Below are positions 1 to 13,028 of a stretch of 64,000 nt of DNA, piece by piece (within the stretch, counting starts at the first letter, position 1; each line of letters begins with the position of its first letter). The notes beneath the pieces were generated by a model, which saw only the letters and a list, made by a program, of their open reading frames with translations, ran no database searches and was not told the DNA's origin. Made by a program: the position numbers and the translations under genes. Origin of the DNA: Hepsetus odoe (Eukaryota; Chordata; Actinopteri; Characiformes; Hepsetidae); the NCBI GenBank assembly GCA_017165825.1, contig CM029367.1, positions 12,314,896 through 12,378,895 on the forward strand, read 5' to 3'.

Positions 1-179
1 CATGTGGCTAACTTATCCAAAATCTCTGAATTGGGAAGTTCAGCAGGGTAAAATTTTATTTATTTATTTTTCTTTACAGTGAAAGTGGTTGCAGACACAG
101 AACAAAAGCTGCTGGTGTGGTATCCTTTCATATTTTGGCTAACAGATAAGTTGAAGCGCTTCACAGGAATGGTATGCTT

Positions 180-358
180 TCAGCATGTTAGCAGACACTC
201 CTATCCAGAGCGACTTCCATGTCCTAATTACAGGGAAAGTCCCCCCAGGAGCAATTCAGGGTTAAGGGTCTAGCTCAGGAAGACATGGTGGTAGTGCTAG
301 AGATGGGTTTCGAACCTGTGGCATCTTGATACATAAGCAAGCACCCTACCACTTTATC
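180..358 (-). mobile_element. tRNA-derived SINE (family B), decayed
   Basis: An inverted copy. From the left it shows GTTAGCAGACACTCCTATCC, AGCGACTTCCATGTCC, TAATTACAGGGA and GAGCAATTCAGGG, then the inverted head with GGGTTTCGAACCTG and AGCACCCTACCACT. The same unit occurs at 13797-13998 and 61757-61967. Confidence 0.75.
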
Positions 359-865
359 TTAAACTGAATTAAATTGAAATACTTAAAACCAAATTTATTT
401 TAATAGCAAGTAGCATAAAATTGTAATTGCATGATTTACGCTACTGATAAGCCGCTCACAAACTACTTTATACCTGGGCATGCCAGGAACTGAAGCTGTG
501 TTGGGCTTTAATGCTGCCTGCAATCCAAGCAAGCTTCTGTTGGCTCCAGAAAGCTAGCTGGTATCACGTTCTTTTGCTTAAAAGAAATGCAACTAGCTGG
601 CTTGCATTCAGGAGCAGTGGGGAAAATTAATTGTGTCACACCTGGGGTCAAAACCAATATTTTCACCTCAAATTGGATATGTAAAGCAGTTGCCTTACTG
701 ATTATAGTTACTTGAAGGCCTGGTAGGTTTTGTCACCCCCCTGGGGCCTAGAACATGTGGACTTTGACAGGAAAATAGGACTGAGTCACTAAGCCTAATC
801 AGAGAATGAGGACACTAAAGTCATGTCAGATAAGGCATCCTAAAGTGAGGAACTGTATAATGTAA

Positions 866-1055
866 ACATCCATCCATTCATTGTCTGACTCGCATATGAA
901 CCACAGTTGTGAATGTGCTGGAGCTTATCCCAGTGAAAAGCAGGGGAACACCCTGAACAGGTAATCTGTCTAGAACATGGACACACACAAGCGCACTCCC
1001 ACCTGGGACAATTTAACATCTCCAGTTCTCCTGGCATGCTCATCTTTTGCAAAAG
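866..1055 (-). mobile_element. LINE 3' end remnant (L2-like)
   Basis: CATCCATTCATTGTC, GCTGGAGCTTATCCCAG, GGAACACCCTGAACAGG and ACACACAAGCGCACTCCC follow the layout of the widespread fish L2-type LINE 3' tail in inverse orientation. It is eroded, with no coding part. Confidence 0.55.
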
Positions 1056-4000
1056 CCAGAGCTCCCATAGGAAACCCATGCAATTATATGGAGAACAAAC
1101 ACTGAGGAGAACTTCTTAAAAATGTTCTTAAGGGTTTAAGTTCTTATTTGAAATGCTAATGCTATATACATGCAAATGCTAGGAATGAAGGACAGATGGT
1201 CTGAAACCACATTCAGTTCAGACCACAGCCGGAAATGTCTGGTGCTGAAAGTTCTTAGAGGAAAGGTAGATGGATCAGCAGTCTCCATGTTACTAATGTC
1301 ATCCTTTCGTAAATAGTGCTTACAAAATAATCACTTCACTCAGCTGATTGCCATTATGAGTATAAAATGATCAGTCAGGCATTTTTGAATGCCATGGTTT
1401 GTTTACAGATGTGGAAGCAGTCTGTATGGAGAACTGAATATTTATGAACATGTCCTCCAGTTGTTGTTCGTGTTTCTTGATAAAATGTGTTTATCCCAAT
1501 GGATTTTCCAACTTGTATCATTGGTCCCAGTCTATGAAAAATTCATGAAACAAATAATGAATAGGTAATCCTTACTGTATTGGCTTCTGAGACACGAGGA
1601 TTAAATGTTTCTTCAAATATCAAGTCTTAGGTACAGTAGGACATTCTTTGGAGTTTCTGAGAGCTGACAGAACCCGAGGGCAAAGAACCATGCTGACATT
1701 TTTTGAATGCGCTTATTGCTGAAAGGCTTTTTCAAGAGCACATTTCCACACTCTGCAATAAAATAATGACTCTGCAATCTTATCACAGAACAAGCACAAA
1801 TAGGCAAACACATTTTAATACAATTATTCTCTTCAGCAAGTGAATATTTATTGAATACGAATTTATGAATATATGTAAAATAATTGTGCAGACTGAAAAC
1901 TGTAGTTTTTTTTTCCTCAGGTAACTAAATGCACTTGATAACAAGGCTTTGGCTCATCGCTCTCATATACAATTTCACATAATGTATTCTTTTTCCATTT
2001 CCTCTGAACAGTACAATGATGAAACCATAATGATCACTATACTTAGCATTGTTTCAGATTCAGAGATGAATTTCTTCTGATGGCCTGTTACCTCCATGTG
2101 ATCTAATGGAGCTTATACAACTCACTCACCCAAGCTCTCTTGTGCTCTCTTTAGTGTCAGGATCTGCTCTTTACTTTGTACCAATGTGAACATGATAGAA
2201 ATGTAGTGCCATGTTAGAACTTGCCTTTCCACTAAGTAATATTTAAGGCTGACTGAGGATAAAGACCCACAGGCTGATGCCAATTCAACTACGGGGCAGG
2301 GAGAGGCGGAGGCGATACTGTGGTATATGGAGTGCTTCATGATGACTCAGTGGCTTCTCTGCCTGGCTGCTTGTTTGGTGCTGAGAGTTGAAGCCAGCTG
2401 CCTGTTGCCATATGCTAAGTAGGCAGGCCTTTTGGAGAGGCCTGAGGATAAGGAGGCAGCCTCACATTGCACCGACAGCTCCCAGACTCAGCCCTTCACT
2501 TAGCTTACTCATTCGCTCACTCACTTATTCACTCCCTCCCTCTCTGTTTGCGGGTCTCGTTGCCTCAGTCGCACACGTCGCACCATGCACAGCCTCTGGA
2601 TGTTGACTCTAGCCTTCCTCCTAGATTCAAATGAAGTGTGTGCATGTAGGGTTGTTCCACTCTGCCCAGCACTGACCCTCTGCCCATGTGACTGTCCGTT
2701 GTTTTGGCCACTGTTCGAGGAGCTGAAGGGCTGATGGGATTACACACCGCTCAGCAGAGCAGGATTTAAGCTCTGAGAGGGGAATCTGTGTCACTAGGAT
2801 AAGAGTGGACAATTCTCTGCACATACAGAATGCCTTGCAGAAATGACCCCTAAAGGATTGAACTTGGTGTTAAAAGATTATGTCAGTATTTTGGCAAATA
2901 TAATATTTTGCTTGTCACGCATCAGGTGGATGCGCATTGACTCTTAACAATTGATTTGCCACTGGGAGCTTCCATGTAGGGTAATGGCTAATGTTAGCGT
3001 GATCTAAGGTGATCACCTCAGAGAGGTGTGATGATTGTGTAAAAAAAAAAAAAAAAATATCAGAGAAATGAAACTTTTAGCATAATAACCCATCTTTTCT
3101 TCTGTAGTCATTTAAAATACAATGCAATCAAATATGTTTAAATATTAAACATCTAAATATACCGTCACTTACTGAGACTTGTTTCTAACCGTTTCATCTG
3201 CCTGTACTAATAATAAAGATGTATATACCTAGTCTTATTCACCACCATTTTTGCCAAAGATATGCTGATGTGCCATAGCTAAGGCAGTGTTTCTTATTCG
3301 GTTGTCATCTTTTCTAAAGGACAGTCACATTTGAGTTCACATCAAATGACAACAGAAAAAACTTTTACCAACCTTATCAACAGGCAGATTGAGGAGGCAG
3401 TGCATGTAAAGAACTGGGATTAAGGTTAATCTGTCACTGACATCAGTATGCATGTGAAATACTTTCTACATCGTACCAGAATGAATGAAAATACATGTAT
3501 GAGTAACATTCCCACATTTGTTTAGAGAAGCACCAAGAATTAAAAAGACTATCAGGAGCAGTCCACATTCTGCTGGAATATGAGGTCATTTTTTGTGTTG
3601 TGCACTTATCCTGACCAGCTGCAGGTTTCATTACGACAGCAATGTAACTAGTACTGTTTCAACTGACACTGCTTAAATTGCAGTGTATGACATGTTAATC
3701 ATTGTGTTTATGGCAGTGATGCGTATTGTGTGGTGAAAATGTTATTTGACCAGTGATTTTATTTTTCCACTACATTGTAGCAGTGCTAAAATGCACTGAA
3801 TATTGATAGTTGTAAAGTCTAGAAAGATGCACCGTATTTCACTTTGGTTTGTAGTGTTCAGTTTTCTTGGCTGCAGTTATAAATGACATTTGGTTTCATT
3901 TATGTTCTCATGGAAAATGTTGTATTGTGCTAAAGGCATTGTGGTGTATTTATTGAATTTCACATGAATTGTTTTGCAGATATTTCTCTAAAGGCACTCT

Positions 4001-7000
4001 TTCATTTTGCTCATAAACACCACAGTTTGATTTGGAAAAAGGTTTATTTCTGATTTTCAGATATATGTTCCTTCAGGTGAAGGTTTAAAAAAAAAAAAAA
4101 GAAAAAATACTGGTTTTATTTGCTACTTTCTGTTTTAGGAATTTTAAAAGTACCTCAAGGCCACATACTGTTTGAACATTGCTGATGTGAATGCATTTCC
4201 TTTCTTCATTGTGGCATGGTAAAAGACTTTCACTTGATTCAAGGAGTCGTATTGTTTCTGTGTTTTTTCTATTTTCTTTTTTTGCGATGTTAGTCCATTA
4301 ACATGTCATCCCTCGTGGGCACGATTTGCCAGAAATCAACCTCCATGTTGAGTAGGTTATTGCATTTTGTCACAATGGCTGAAAAGAAATCGCTCTAATG
4401 TTGCTTTAGTGAAAGAAACCTGCGAGTTGAACTCGATTTGTCTAATAGAGCTTGATGGTACCTTGATGTTAGCAGGGGTATTTAATGTCGCTGGCCTTTA
4501 GCGGCAAACCGTGGCCTTGTTGAATTTATTCAGAGTAGCTGAAATGACCCTAACGCTAGAACTCCTTCCTATTACTTCATTTGTGCCTGAAGCTGTTCTT
4601 GATGTGCAAAACAACCAAATGGTTGACACAGCATTAGGATGACACTGTGCAATACATCCTCTTTGCTTTCTTTGTTCATTCTCTTCCCCCACTGCCTCAG
4701 TGCATTCTGTGTGTCACTAGTGGGGTTTCCATTGTAAAAGAAATCAAAGACGCCTCTAGCTTGGCCTGCGTGCCTTCCTGGCAAGGATGTCTAGTTTATT
4801 AATAAAAGAATAGTGGTGCGTTTGTGAAGTCCCTGCGAGCAGGCTGCAAAGAGAAGGTAGAATTTTCCAGTGGAAGAGTTTTATTGAGCATTCGTGACAA
4901 GTACAAGGGAATTCTTATACGTGCTGGTTTGAATTACAAGCATAATAGAACAGAGGAGACAGCACTGGAATAGACAGTCTGGTGTACAATCTGAAGATGA
5001 GCTGCAGCACTGAAGGCTGTCCAATATATGATTAAAGCAGTGCAACACACACAACATGTTCACAACTACTCAAGTACTGTAGTGAAATGGTTTTAAGTGG
5101 CTGCATGAAAAATATACACAGGCAGCACACATTAGCAGAAGTGAAAGACTTTGCTCGTCCTTTATAGCAACTTCTCCAGCAGCATGCAAATGCACGCTTT
5201 CTGTATGTAGAACAGAAGTTAGCACTCAGTGATTTGTAGGATTTACAGGACTTGCAGCAACGAAAAAGGAAAAAAAGGAGAGCTGTGGGATCCTTGTCTC
5301 ATTACATCTGTGGTTAATGTATTCACTATATCTCTATATTATTCCCTTTAAGGATCCATGCTTTCCCTGTTCTGAATCGTACTAAACTGTACAAGCAATA
5401 AAAAGAACATGCTTCTCACACCGTGTTCAAAATTTTGACCGAACGATTGTGGAAAAATTCCGGTGTTTTTCCTCTTCCCCTGTGTGTGTGCTGATACTGA
5501 TGCTCAAGTCTGAAGATGGATGATTTACACCATGGCATGCGTAGTCTTTATTCTTACTTGTATGAAATGCTTTGGAGAAGGTTATGCCTTATGCATGTCA
5601 GCTCAAGAGGAAAGAAGGATAGAGTGAGGTTCATTCACTGGTTTGTTCTTGTGTACGTTATTGAAGTGAAGCCACGTTTTCACAGATGGCGTTTAGTTTG
5701 TAAATCGTTAGTGCTTAGCCATTAGCATTTAGATTATGTGTTTGTGGTGCTGCTTCATGTTCAAGACCAAATCTGTGATGTCGCTCTACTGTTTGTGATC
5801 TGAAACCTACTAACATAATCCATCCTGACACAGCCTTAAACGGAAGGATTTCTGAACAATTAAACTGTTAAAAAGGAACCAAGTGAACTGTCTGTGTTCC
5901 TGCTTCAAATAACTGCAGTTTACTGAAGTATAGCTGGGGGTGTATTGCTTCTCAAAGCATTGGGAGGATGCAGGTCAGTAGCCTTGATTTGTTAAAGCAG
6001 CCGTGTAATTGACAGAAAGGTGCTTTTTCATTGAAGTCTGTAAATTTGTCTTTGGTTAGGCAGAACATAAAACTCTGGCCAAATTGAAGGGATTGCTTTC
6101 TTGTCATTTCATTATAGTATGCAAATGTAAAAACTGGTCTGCTAGTACCTTTGAGAATCAAAGGCAGGATTTGATGGGACTTTTGGGGATTTTGGTTTTA
6201 GGTTTTGTAGTAATTTTGGTATTAAGTAGCTGATTTATCTTTAGTGTTGTCCTCAGTGTGTGTTTATTTGCAATAAACTGGAATGATATTTTATATACTG
6301 GTAATAAACATCTTTGAGATCTTGTGAGAATGATCTACATTTGACAGTTTCTGAGACACGACGGTTTTAAAATTAAACGTTCAGCTTTAGAAACCATATT
6401 TTTAAAAAATGGCAAACAGCTAACTTAAATCTTATTCCACTCATTTGCTGGTGCACTATAGTCGCTGAAAAGACATTCAAGAGGACAAGAGGCTGGCCTG
6501 CTGGGTGCTCCGGCCAATGTGCACAATCCATTTTTTTTTTTTTTTTGCTGTGGTACTTTTAATATTATCAGATAGTGGTCTGTAGTGTGAGCAACACAAT
6601 GGGGGGGTTAAAATCATTTTTCTTCTCCAATTTTTTAAAACTCCTATTTCAACGGTAAAGATGATGCAGTTTTCTGTAGCATCTCTGTGCTGTACATTCA
6701 CGCCATCAGGAGAGAAATTCAACTAGAGTAATAACTATGACAAACAATTAAATGCTTGTTTTCTTCTTGTTTTTCATCTGCCCCTGATCCCCCTGAAATC
6801 ATTGAGCCAGTCAGTTTTATTTTCATTAGTCTGCGTTATGAGATCAGTATCAGGGGAATATTTAACATACCCAGCTCTGGCCCTCACAGCCATTAATCAA
6901 GCTACTCTCTCATAATGTTACAGTCTTTAATTATGTTCAACTGCTTTTTTTGCAACCGTCTCCGGCTTGGCCCATGGGGACTTGGAGCCCGGAAGAGTGT

Positions 7001-7183
7001 GAGATGGGGAAAGTGAACCAGCTGGGCAGATGTGCATGTGAGGCCAGCTGGGACTGTGGTTGTCTCCTGAGCCTCGGCTCTGGATGTGCAGGATTTCATT
7101 TCCCAGGCCTCTACGACTGGCAGCAGGTCATTTCTGACGTGTTTTTCTTTTCTTTTCTTTCCATCCACCTGCTTTTGTTTCAG

Positions 7184-7336
7184 GTCATTGATAGCCTGGA
7201 GGTTCAGATGCCAGCAGGAGGAGGACGAGGGGGAGGTTGATGAGAGGGAGAGGGACGAGAGCTGGATTGAGTTTCCCTGGCGACCAGAGATACACACTCA
7301 GAGCGATGACTGGAGCTCGCAGCAGGCACGTTTGAG
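7184..7336 (+). other. Candidate exon (5'UTR or unassigned coding)
   Basis: A long pyrimidine tract and TTTGTTTCAG precede 153 GC-rich bases, with GAG|GTGAGG following. One frame is open throughout (51 codons) and very acidic, with pieces such as QQEEDEGEVDERERDESWIE and FPWRPEIHTQSDDW. Spliced to 13029 or to 16471 this frame meets a stop soon after the junction, so it cannot extend the tjap1 protein that way. It is therefore a 5'UTR exon, an exon of something else, or a chance pair of splice sites. Confidence 0.35.
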
Positions 7337-8432
7337 GTGAGGGGCAATGCATGCCATTTGCTGCTCATCTGGAACCTATTACTACTGTATACTATTTCTG
7401 TCTAACTTTTTTTTTTTTTAGACAGCTGCCATTGTCATGTGACATGCTTGTGTAAAGCCTCACTCTGAACTTCATACTTTTCTTCGATCCCTCACCTAAA
7501 CTGTACTTCCGTTGGATTTGTAAGCGTGGGTTGTATGAACACATTTGGAGAGATGAGAAGTTCTTGTGTCTGTCACATTCACACATGAAATGTGCTGTCT
7601 GGTCTCTTACTCACCCAAAATCGTTCTTTCTGAAGCATGGTGAAGTCCAGCTTTTAGTGCTTATTATAAATATGTCTTGTATAACTGCATGAGAATAAAT
7701 ATATCATACTCATCACTTTCCAGGTGACATAAAACATTTTATTTCCTTGCAAAATGTTGGACTTCCTTGAAATCTTGCAAAAAGAACTCAAACCATCATC
7801 TTGGAGCAGCCTTTCTGTAGGCTAGCCACTTACCTGTGTATCATACTCTGGAATTTAAGCTGAGCAGTGATATGTTTTCCAATAACCATATGCAAAGGCA
7901 TAATCAGAAATGAATCAGACATATAGACAGATCACCTAGCCACCGAGGTTTATTAGAATATTTTGCTGTGTGGATATTTTGTACTAAATGCTGACCTTTT
8001 GTGTTCTTATTTGACCTTAGTGTACCGCAGATGTAAATCACTCTGAAATGTGATCCGTGTAATTATTTTTTATACCATGGAGATTTTAGCAACCAAATGC
8101 AACTCTTCATTCTTGGTGCCTAAATTGACCTGTTGTTGTGCTTTAGTTATACCTTGTGTCTTTTTTTTTTGTTTTGTTTTGTTTTTTTTTTATTGCATTA
8201 AAGGTAATGTCATGTCAGGTGCCCCGAAGATTTCTCATAATGAGCAGAGTTATTCTTGATCCCCTGACTTTTTCCAGAAGCATAGATATATGAACCATGG
8301 CCTCTTGTGTCTTGTTAAATTATTCAAACTGGACTGGCACAAGGAACAGTAGAGCTGTACCTCACCCAGCTCAGGTGCTTGTTAATAATAAAGCACTGTC
8401 TCTTCATTCAATTCCCTATAGTCAATTTTGTA

Positions 8433-8435
<3 letters not shown>

Positions 8436-8490
<55 letters not shown>

Positions 8491-8508
8491 GTCTGTGTGT
8501 GTATGTGT
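8436..8508. repeat. (CT)n/(TG)n microsatellite
   Basis: A CT run with two GTCT breaks, followed by GTCTGTGTGTGTATGTG. It accounts for the low-complexity Ser-Leu and Arg-Glu open frames on both strands here. Confidence 0.95.
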
Positions 8509-9715
8509 TAGATTGCCTGGCTGTAGCAGTCATACTCTTGCCTCTGTTTTGAGGGGAAAGGAGATTGTGTGCGTGTGTGGCTCTGTTCCAGCACACCACC
8601 AGCTGACTAACACCCATGGCTTGTGGCCACAGGCCTTCAATTTTTTTTTTATCTGTCACGTCCTGCAAAGGTTTCTTATCTATAGCAGATGGCCTGTAAT
8701 ATATAAAAAAAAAAAAACAACCCACACATTTACACTCAAAAAGGGTTTCCTTTGAGTTTGACGGAGTTGAACATGCTGCAAATGTATGGGAAAGCAGCTT
8801 TTTTGTCAACAAGCTTATTTTCTTGCATTTTGTAGATCATTTTCAGACTGGGTGCAAGACTGATTTTTGTGAAGCTGTAATTCGGCCAAAATGATACTTT
8901 AGTTAGACAATTTGAGATTAGTTGATTGCCAGCTACATTTGGTGAGTCACGTTTTACTGCACTGGCCAGCCTATGAGAGTCATTAAGTACATTGTTGAAA
9001 CCTGCATGCATTGCAGAAAGCAAACAGTAGGGGGTACTTTGTGCCTAATTAAAGCAACATCGTCACACCCTGAATGTAGGGCATTTACAGACGGCTGATA
9101 AATGACAAAAATGAATAAATGAATGCAGGACCAGAATGACTTCTTCAGTATTAATGCATGATGCAAATGGCTGGTGTAAAATTCTATATCCTGACACCCA
9201 CTTTCGTCAGCTAAACCCTCTGACTGTTTGGTAGCATCCAAAACAGTTAATCCAATAGTTAAGTAATACAAAGGAAATTGTTAAAGCACACAGAATGAAC
9301 AAGGAGGACGTTTAAGTAACTGAATCTGCATCTTGATTGGAGTTAATGCTAAACCTAACACAGGAACTATTCAGAGCAATGTTAGCTGCTCAGGGTTGGG
9401 TGATCTGGTGATCATTTTTACAGGTAACATCCCTCCATTCTCTGTGAAATGTCACTTTTGGATGAAGATGACAATAGGGAAAGATCCATAACACTTTCAA
9501 AAAGTTCATTATTGAGACTCAAGACTCAAGCACAAGAACCACTCAGCCTGCTAGTGATTCTAGGGAACAGGGAGTAATTGGACTTGGGCATTTAAAGCTT
9601 TGAATAAAGCATTATAGCTGAAAATTGTGGCTTAAAGCACACATTCAAGGACTGTCACACTTGTTTGTTAGTGTAAGTATTTACAGTAAGTAGTAACAGA
9701 AGAACATGTGAAACG

Positions 9716-9785
9716 TGAAGAAATGGAAACTGATGATCCGCTGTGGCAAAACCTAAACGGGAACAGCCAAAAGAAGTAGTAGTAG
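9716..9785 (+). mobile_element. RTE-like LINE, extreme 3' end
   Basis: GGAAACTGATGATCCGCTG, then TGGCAAAACCTAAACGGGA, ACAGCCAAAAGAAG and (TAG)n. It matches the end of the LINE at 35135-35850 (ATCCGCTGTGGTGACCCC...CAGCCGAAAGAA). Confidence 0.7.
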
Positions 9786-9950
9786 TAACAAAAGAACATG
9801 TGTTGGTGGGGCTGTGAGAATCAAAATGTAGGGAAAATTGATAAATTGGCTGAAAGTATCAACAAGTATAGTTTTTATTTTTTAATTATTTAAAACATAA
9901 GTATGTTGTAGATGAATATGGTTTTACTTGTAGTTTATACCTGTGCTAAA

Positions 9951-10030
9951 GGGGCGCTGGTGTCCTAGTGGATATTCATTGGACCCCATAATCAGAGGAT
10001 TGCGGGTTCGAATCCCAGACCAGTAGAAGG
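9951..10030 (+). mobile_element. tRNA-derived SINE (family A), head only
   Basis: Only the tRNA-like head is left. It has an A-box-like GTCCTAGTGG, a B box GGGTTCGAATCC and CCAGACCAGTAG. The usual body (GAGCAAGGTACCGTCC ... AAATGCAGAGG) is missing, so the copy is truncated at its 3' side. Confidence 0.7.
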
Positions 10031-10095
10031 AAGAGAAAGTCAAGTTCACAAGCACTGTTGCCAGATTCTTTTTTATTTAATATAATGTATTCTAC

Positions 10096-10250
10096 CTCTT
10101 GACAGGTGCCATTTAAAAAAAAAAAAAAAAATCAGCACCATTAACTTCAACTGTCATTGATTTTAATGTTGTGACTGATCACTGTGCTTTTAAGTTAATG
10201 ACATTTAGCAGGTGTTTTTATCCAGAGTGACACGCAAAAGTACTTGCCAT
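10096..10250 (-). mobile_element. Tc1-type terminal piece plus SINE (family B) tail fragment
   Basis: At 10096-10186, CTTGACAGGTGCCAT and TTTTAATGTTGTGACTGATC resemble the terminus of a common fish Tc1-like transposon that recurs at 37940-38045. At 10195-10245, ATGACATTTAGCAGG and TTTTATCCAGAGTGAC are a short SINE family B tail. The two lie back to back. Confidence 0.5.
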
Positions 10251-11817
10251 CTTATAAAATGTATCAACAGCTAGTGCAAATAGGTCAAAAATATCCTTGC
10301 AGCTAAGATGCTTTAAAATAGAGAGAGTCTTAAGGAAGAAAAATATAGAATGCATAATATGACTGTCCAAGTAGAATACAAGGCAGATATTTGTCCTCAA
10401 TTAAATGTTTGTCATAACATTAGATCTTAGTTGGTGTTTAAAGATGGTGGTCAACTTTCACCTGGATTCACCTGGAATGGTAACTCTGCTGTTTGGATTT
10501 GTGAAAATTTGTTCCATCAGAAGAAGGGTTTTGTTGATTTACTTCCATGCATCTTAAACCTTGAGGGCTCTGGGTACAGGAGGTCTGAGGGTGGTCCATA
10601 GTTGACCTCGCAGGCATTTGTTAGGGTTTTTAATCTCATGAAATTTAAAATTGTGCACTGACTACATAGGTCAAAGTGGGATGGCTTCAATTTCCCTCTG
10701 TAGAATGATGGCTTTGCTGCAATTATTTCCAAGGAGAATTGAGAGACTGCTGTGAGCAAAGACATGAATCTAGTTCGGATTTCCTTCACGGCCTCATAAC
10801 TATTCTAAGTTTTGTGCTGTTACTGAGCAGGACCGCTATCTGCCGAAGAGAAGGTAGGGAAGATTTTGCTGGCCTGGAGGAGAGAGGGCACAGAATGTTA
10901 ATTGAAGAGGATGGTGAGGAATGGAAATGTAGCTGCTGAGAGACAAGAAAGAGTTAGGGTGATTAGGGGTTGTTAAGGTAGTCAAAGCAAAGGATGAGGG
11001 GAGAGTTGAGCTTACAGTGGCTGGAGGAAGAAGATATGGGAAGAGATGGATACTGATGATTAGAGAGGTGTGGGTGTTTACTGTGATAGCACTAGCTTGG
11101 GTCTGCCGAGAATCAGCTCCTGTGTGTTGGCTGCTCTGTGTGTCAGAGGAGACTCAATGAGTTCAAAAGATAACACACTGGATGAGTGTAGCTTGTCTGA
11201 TTGAAAGCTGAAGTTGGCGAGGAATGAGTGAAAACTGTTGCTCATCTTTGAAGTTGCCTAGAAGACAAGGAGTGTGGTAAATGACAATGGTATGAAGTTT
11301 AATAAGGGAAAGATATTTCAACAGCATAGTTCTCAAAAGATGTAGGAAAGCAAGTGGTGTGAAACAAACCAGCATATCTTACCAAGCCTGTCAATCTGTT
11401 CCAGAGAATGGGAGAAGGTAAAGGCAGAAGATGGAGCCGTCGAGGTCGCTGAGGTCTCAGAAGGGACTCTGCTCTCTGTTAGAGCTCCAGCTTCTGTGAA
11501 ATGACATCTTTCCTAGTACTGTTTAAGCTTGCATAACTTTTTTAAACTTTAAAATCTGTTTTAGAGATTACACACACAATAATACAGCGTCCATAAAGTT
11601 AAATACAGCCTTTTGTTGGCTAACTTAGTTGTGTAGCTATCCCTCTCTTGGCATTCAGAGCAACTGTGGCTGAAACTTTCTAATGCTTTTGCAAGAATTC
11701 AGAGCAACCCAAACACACTCAAGCACACCTAATGACAATCACAGATCCTGCTTTTAACCTCAACTCAGAACTCAACTACTATGCTACAGGCTAGCTACCG
11801 TTAGCAACCGTACATGC

Positions 11818-12037
11818 AAGTGAAAGTGACTATCCGTGTCATTGTGAAACGCAGAACAACACAACAAAATTCAACCTCTGCGTTTCACCCATACACACAT
11901 GTGCAGCAGCTAGTGAAAGTGCCGGGGAAGCAGTGACCGGTACGGTACCTTACTCAAGGGTACCTCAGGTCAACCTACTGGTGTGGGAATCGAACCCACA
12001 ACCTAAGACCTAACCACTTGGCCACCGCTGCCCCTAA
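11818..12037 (-). mobile_element. tRNA-derived SINE (family A)
   Basis: This is a nearly full copy in inverted orientation. From the left it shows the TCACTTTCACT-type tail, AACCTCTGCGTTT, the GTACCTTACTCAAGGGTACC body and the tRNA-like head with GAATCGAACCC. It abuts the tRNA-Ile-like pseudogene. Confidence 0.8.
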
Positions 12038-12072
12038 ATGGCTTTCTTTGGACGCAGCTTTCATGACACCAT

Positions 12073-12146
12073 TGGTCTATACGAGGATCGAACCCGCGAC
12101 CTTGGCGTTATTAGCACCACTCTTTGACCTACTGAGCGAACTGGCC
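12073..12146 (-). pseudogene. tRNA-Ile(AAU)-like pseudogene
   Basis: The 74-base - strand sequence matches eukaryotic tRNA-Ile with anticodon AAT: the loop CTAATAA, an intact T arm GGTTCGATCC and discriminator A. Against the usual sequence the D stem is broken (the 3' half reads AAGA) and the acceptor stem has extra mismatches. It sits just right of an inverted SINE (11818-12037). It is probably a decayed gene copy rather than a working tRNA. Confidence 0.6.
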
Positions 12147-13028
12147 AAACGGCTAGATGTGAAATCATATGGATTTTGGTGTGGGAGAAATATCAAATTC
12201 TAATCACTGAACGTGAAAATATTTCTTTCACAGATGTGCATTTGTGCCTGTTAGGTATCTTTTTACCTCCTTTCTAATCATCATAATGGCTACCAATCTG
12301 ATGCATTCCCTCGAATCTTAAACTCGAATGCACTGCAGAAGAACAAGCCTCGGCTGGCTCCGATAACGTGCCACCAAGGACCCCTTTTTGTGAGCAGACA
12401 TTTTGTCGTCTGCTTTTCATGTGAAGTGGCTTTTCTCGAGGTGTGTCTGCACTGGAGATCGCTAATGCCATAAGTACTTGAGGGAGGCAGATGTAAAAGG
12501 CAGCCTTTGAGCTGTTATGTGTTGCAGTGAAGCAGTAATGCTGTTCTAATTGTATTTGAAGCAAATTCTAACCTTAAATGTTTGAAACGTCTTCTGCAAT
12601 AAAATATTTGGCTCCAAATTCAGCTCAGTTCAATTTTTTAGCTGTATATATTAATTTTCCTATCCATGACACTTTTAATATATATGCATAATACAGTGGT
12701 TTGATGAAAATGTGAGGGCTAAGTGAGCTTCAGAACTAAACCACAGAAGAGTAGAAGAAGGAATGGGGAAAATGGCACCATGGCTGGAATGGAGGCAGTC
12801 TGGTATAGGCACAGAGATGCTCTGGGTTGTTGGAAACCTTGATCCCTAACATTTTATGGAAGTTGCACGTGCATGTACCACCTACAAAATTTGTAACAGA
12901 CCAATGATCTCTTCGTGGTAACAGTGCTCTTCCTTTCAACCTGCTACACTGCAAAATGTTTCAAGAATGGTTGGAGGAACACACAGGACTCAAATTGATT
13001 AATTTCTCTTTGCTGCTGTTTGTTTCAG

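Larger units (their letters stand above)
1..7183. other. Upstream or 5'UTR-intron sequence, no gene seen
   Basis: Apart from the SINE at 180-358 and the LINE tail at 866-1055, I see no exon-like frame. The stretch is AT-rich, with a poly-A run near 3041-3056. A GC-richer block at 6950-7130 lies just before the candidate exon at 7184. It may be the first intron of tjap1 or intergenic. Confidence 0.4.
7337..13028. other. Non-coding stretch with repeats
   Basis: Contains the CT microsatellite, the LINE tail (9716-9785), the SINEs at 9951 and 11818, Tc1 and SINE scraps, and the tRNA-Ile-like pseudogene. The block 12290-12560 is free of repeats and reads like conserved non-coding DNA, but this is only an impression. 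Confidence 0.4.

Noticed and set aside
6902..7297. 131-codon frame on the - strand
   Set aside because: It is the antisense of the candidate exon and its polypyrimidine tract. The Ser/Lys-rich product is compositional, and no family or splice logic supports it.
8297..8812. 152- and 134-codon frames on both strands
   Set aside because: Both run through the CT/TG microsatellite; the length comes from the repeat.
10739..11510. Purine-rich GA segments considered as an exon cluster
   Set aside because: No consistent splice borders or protein similarity; composition alone gives the open frames.
12018..12203. 61-codon + strand frame
   Set aside because: It runs over the tRNA-Ile-like sequence and SINE edge, so it is not a gene.
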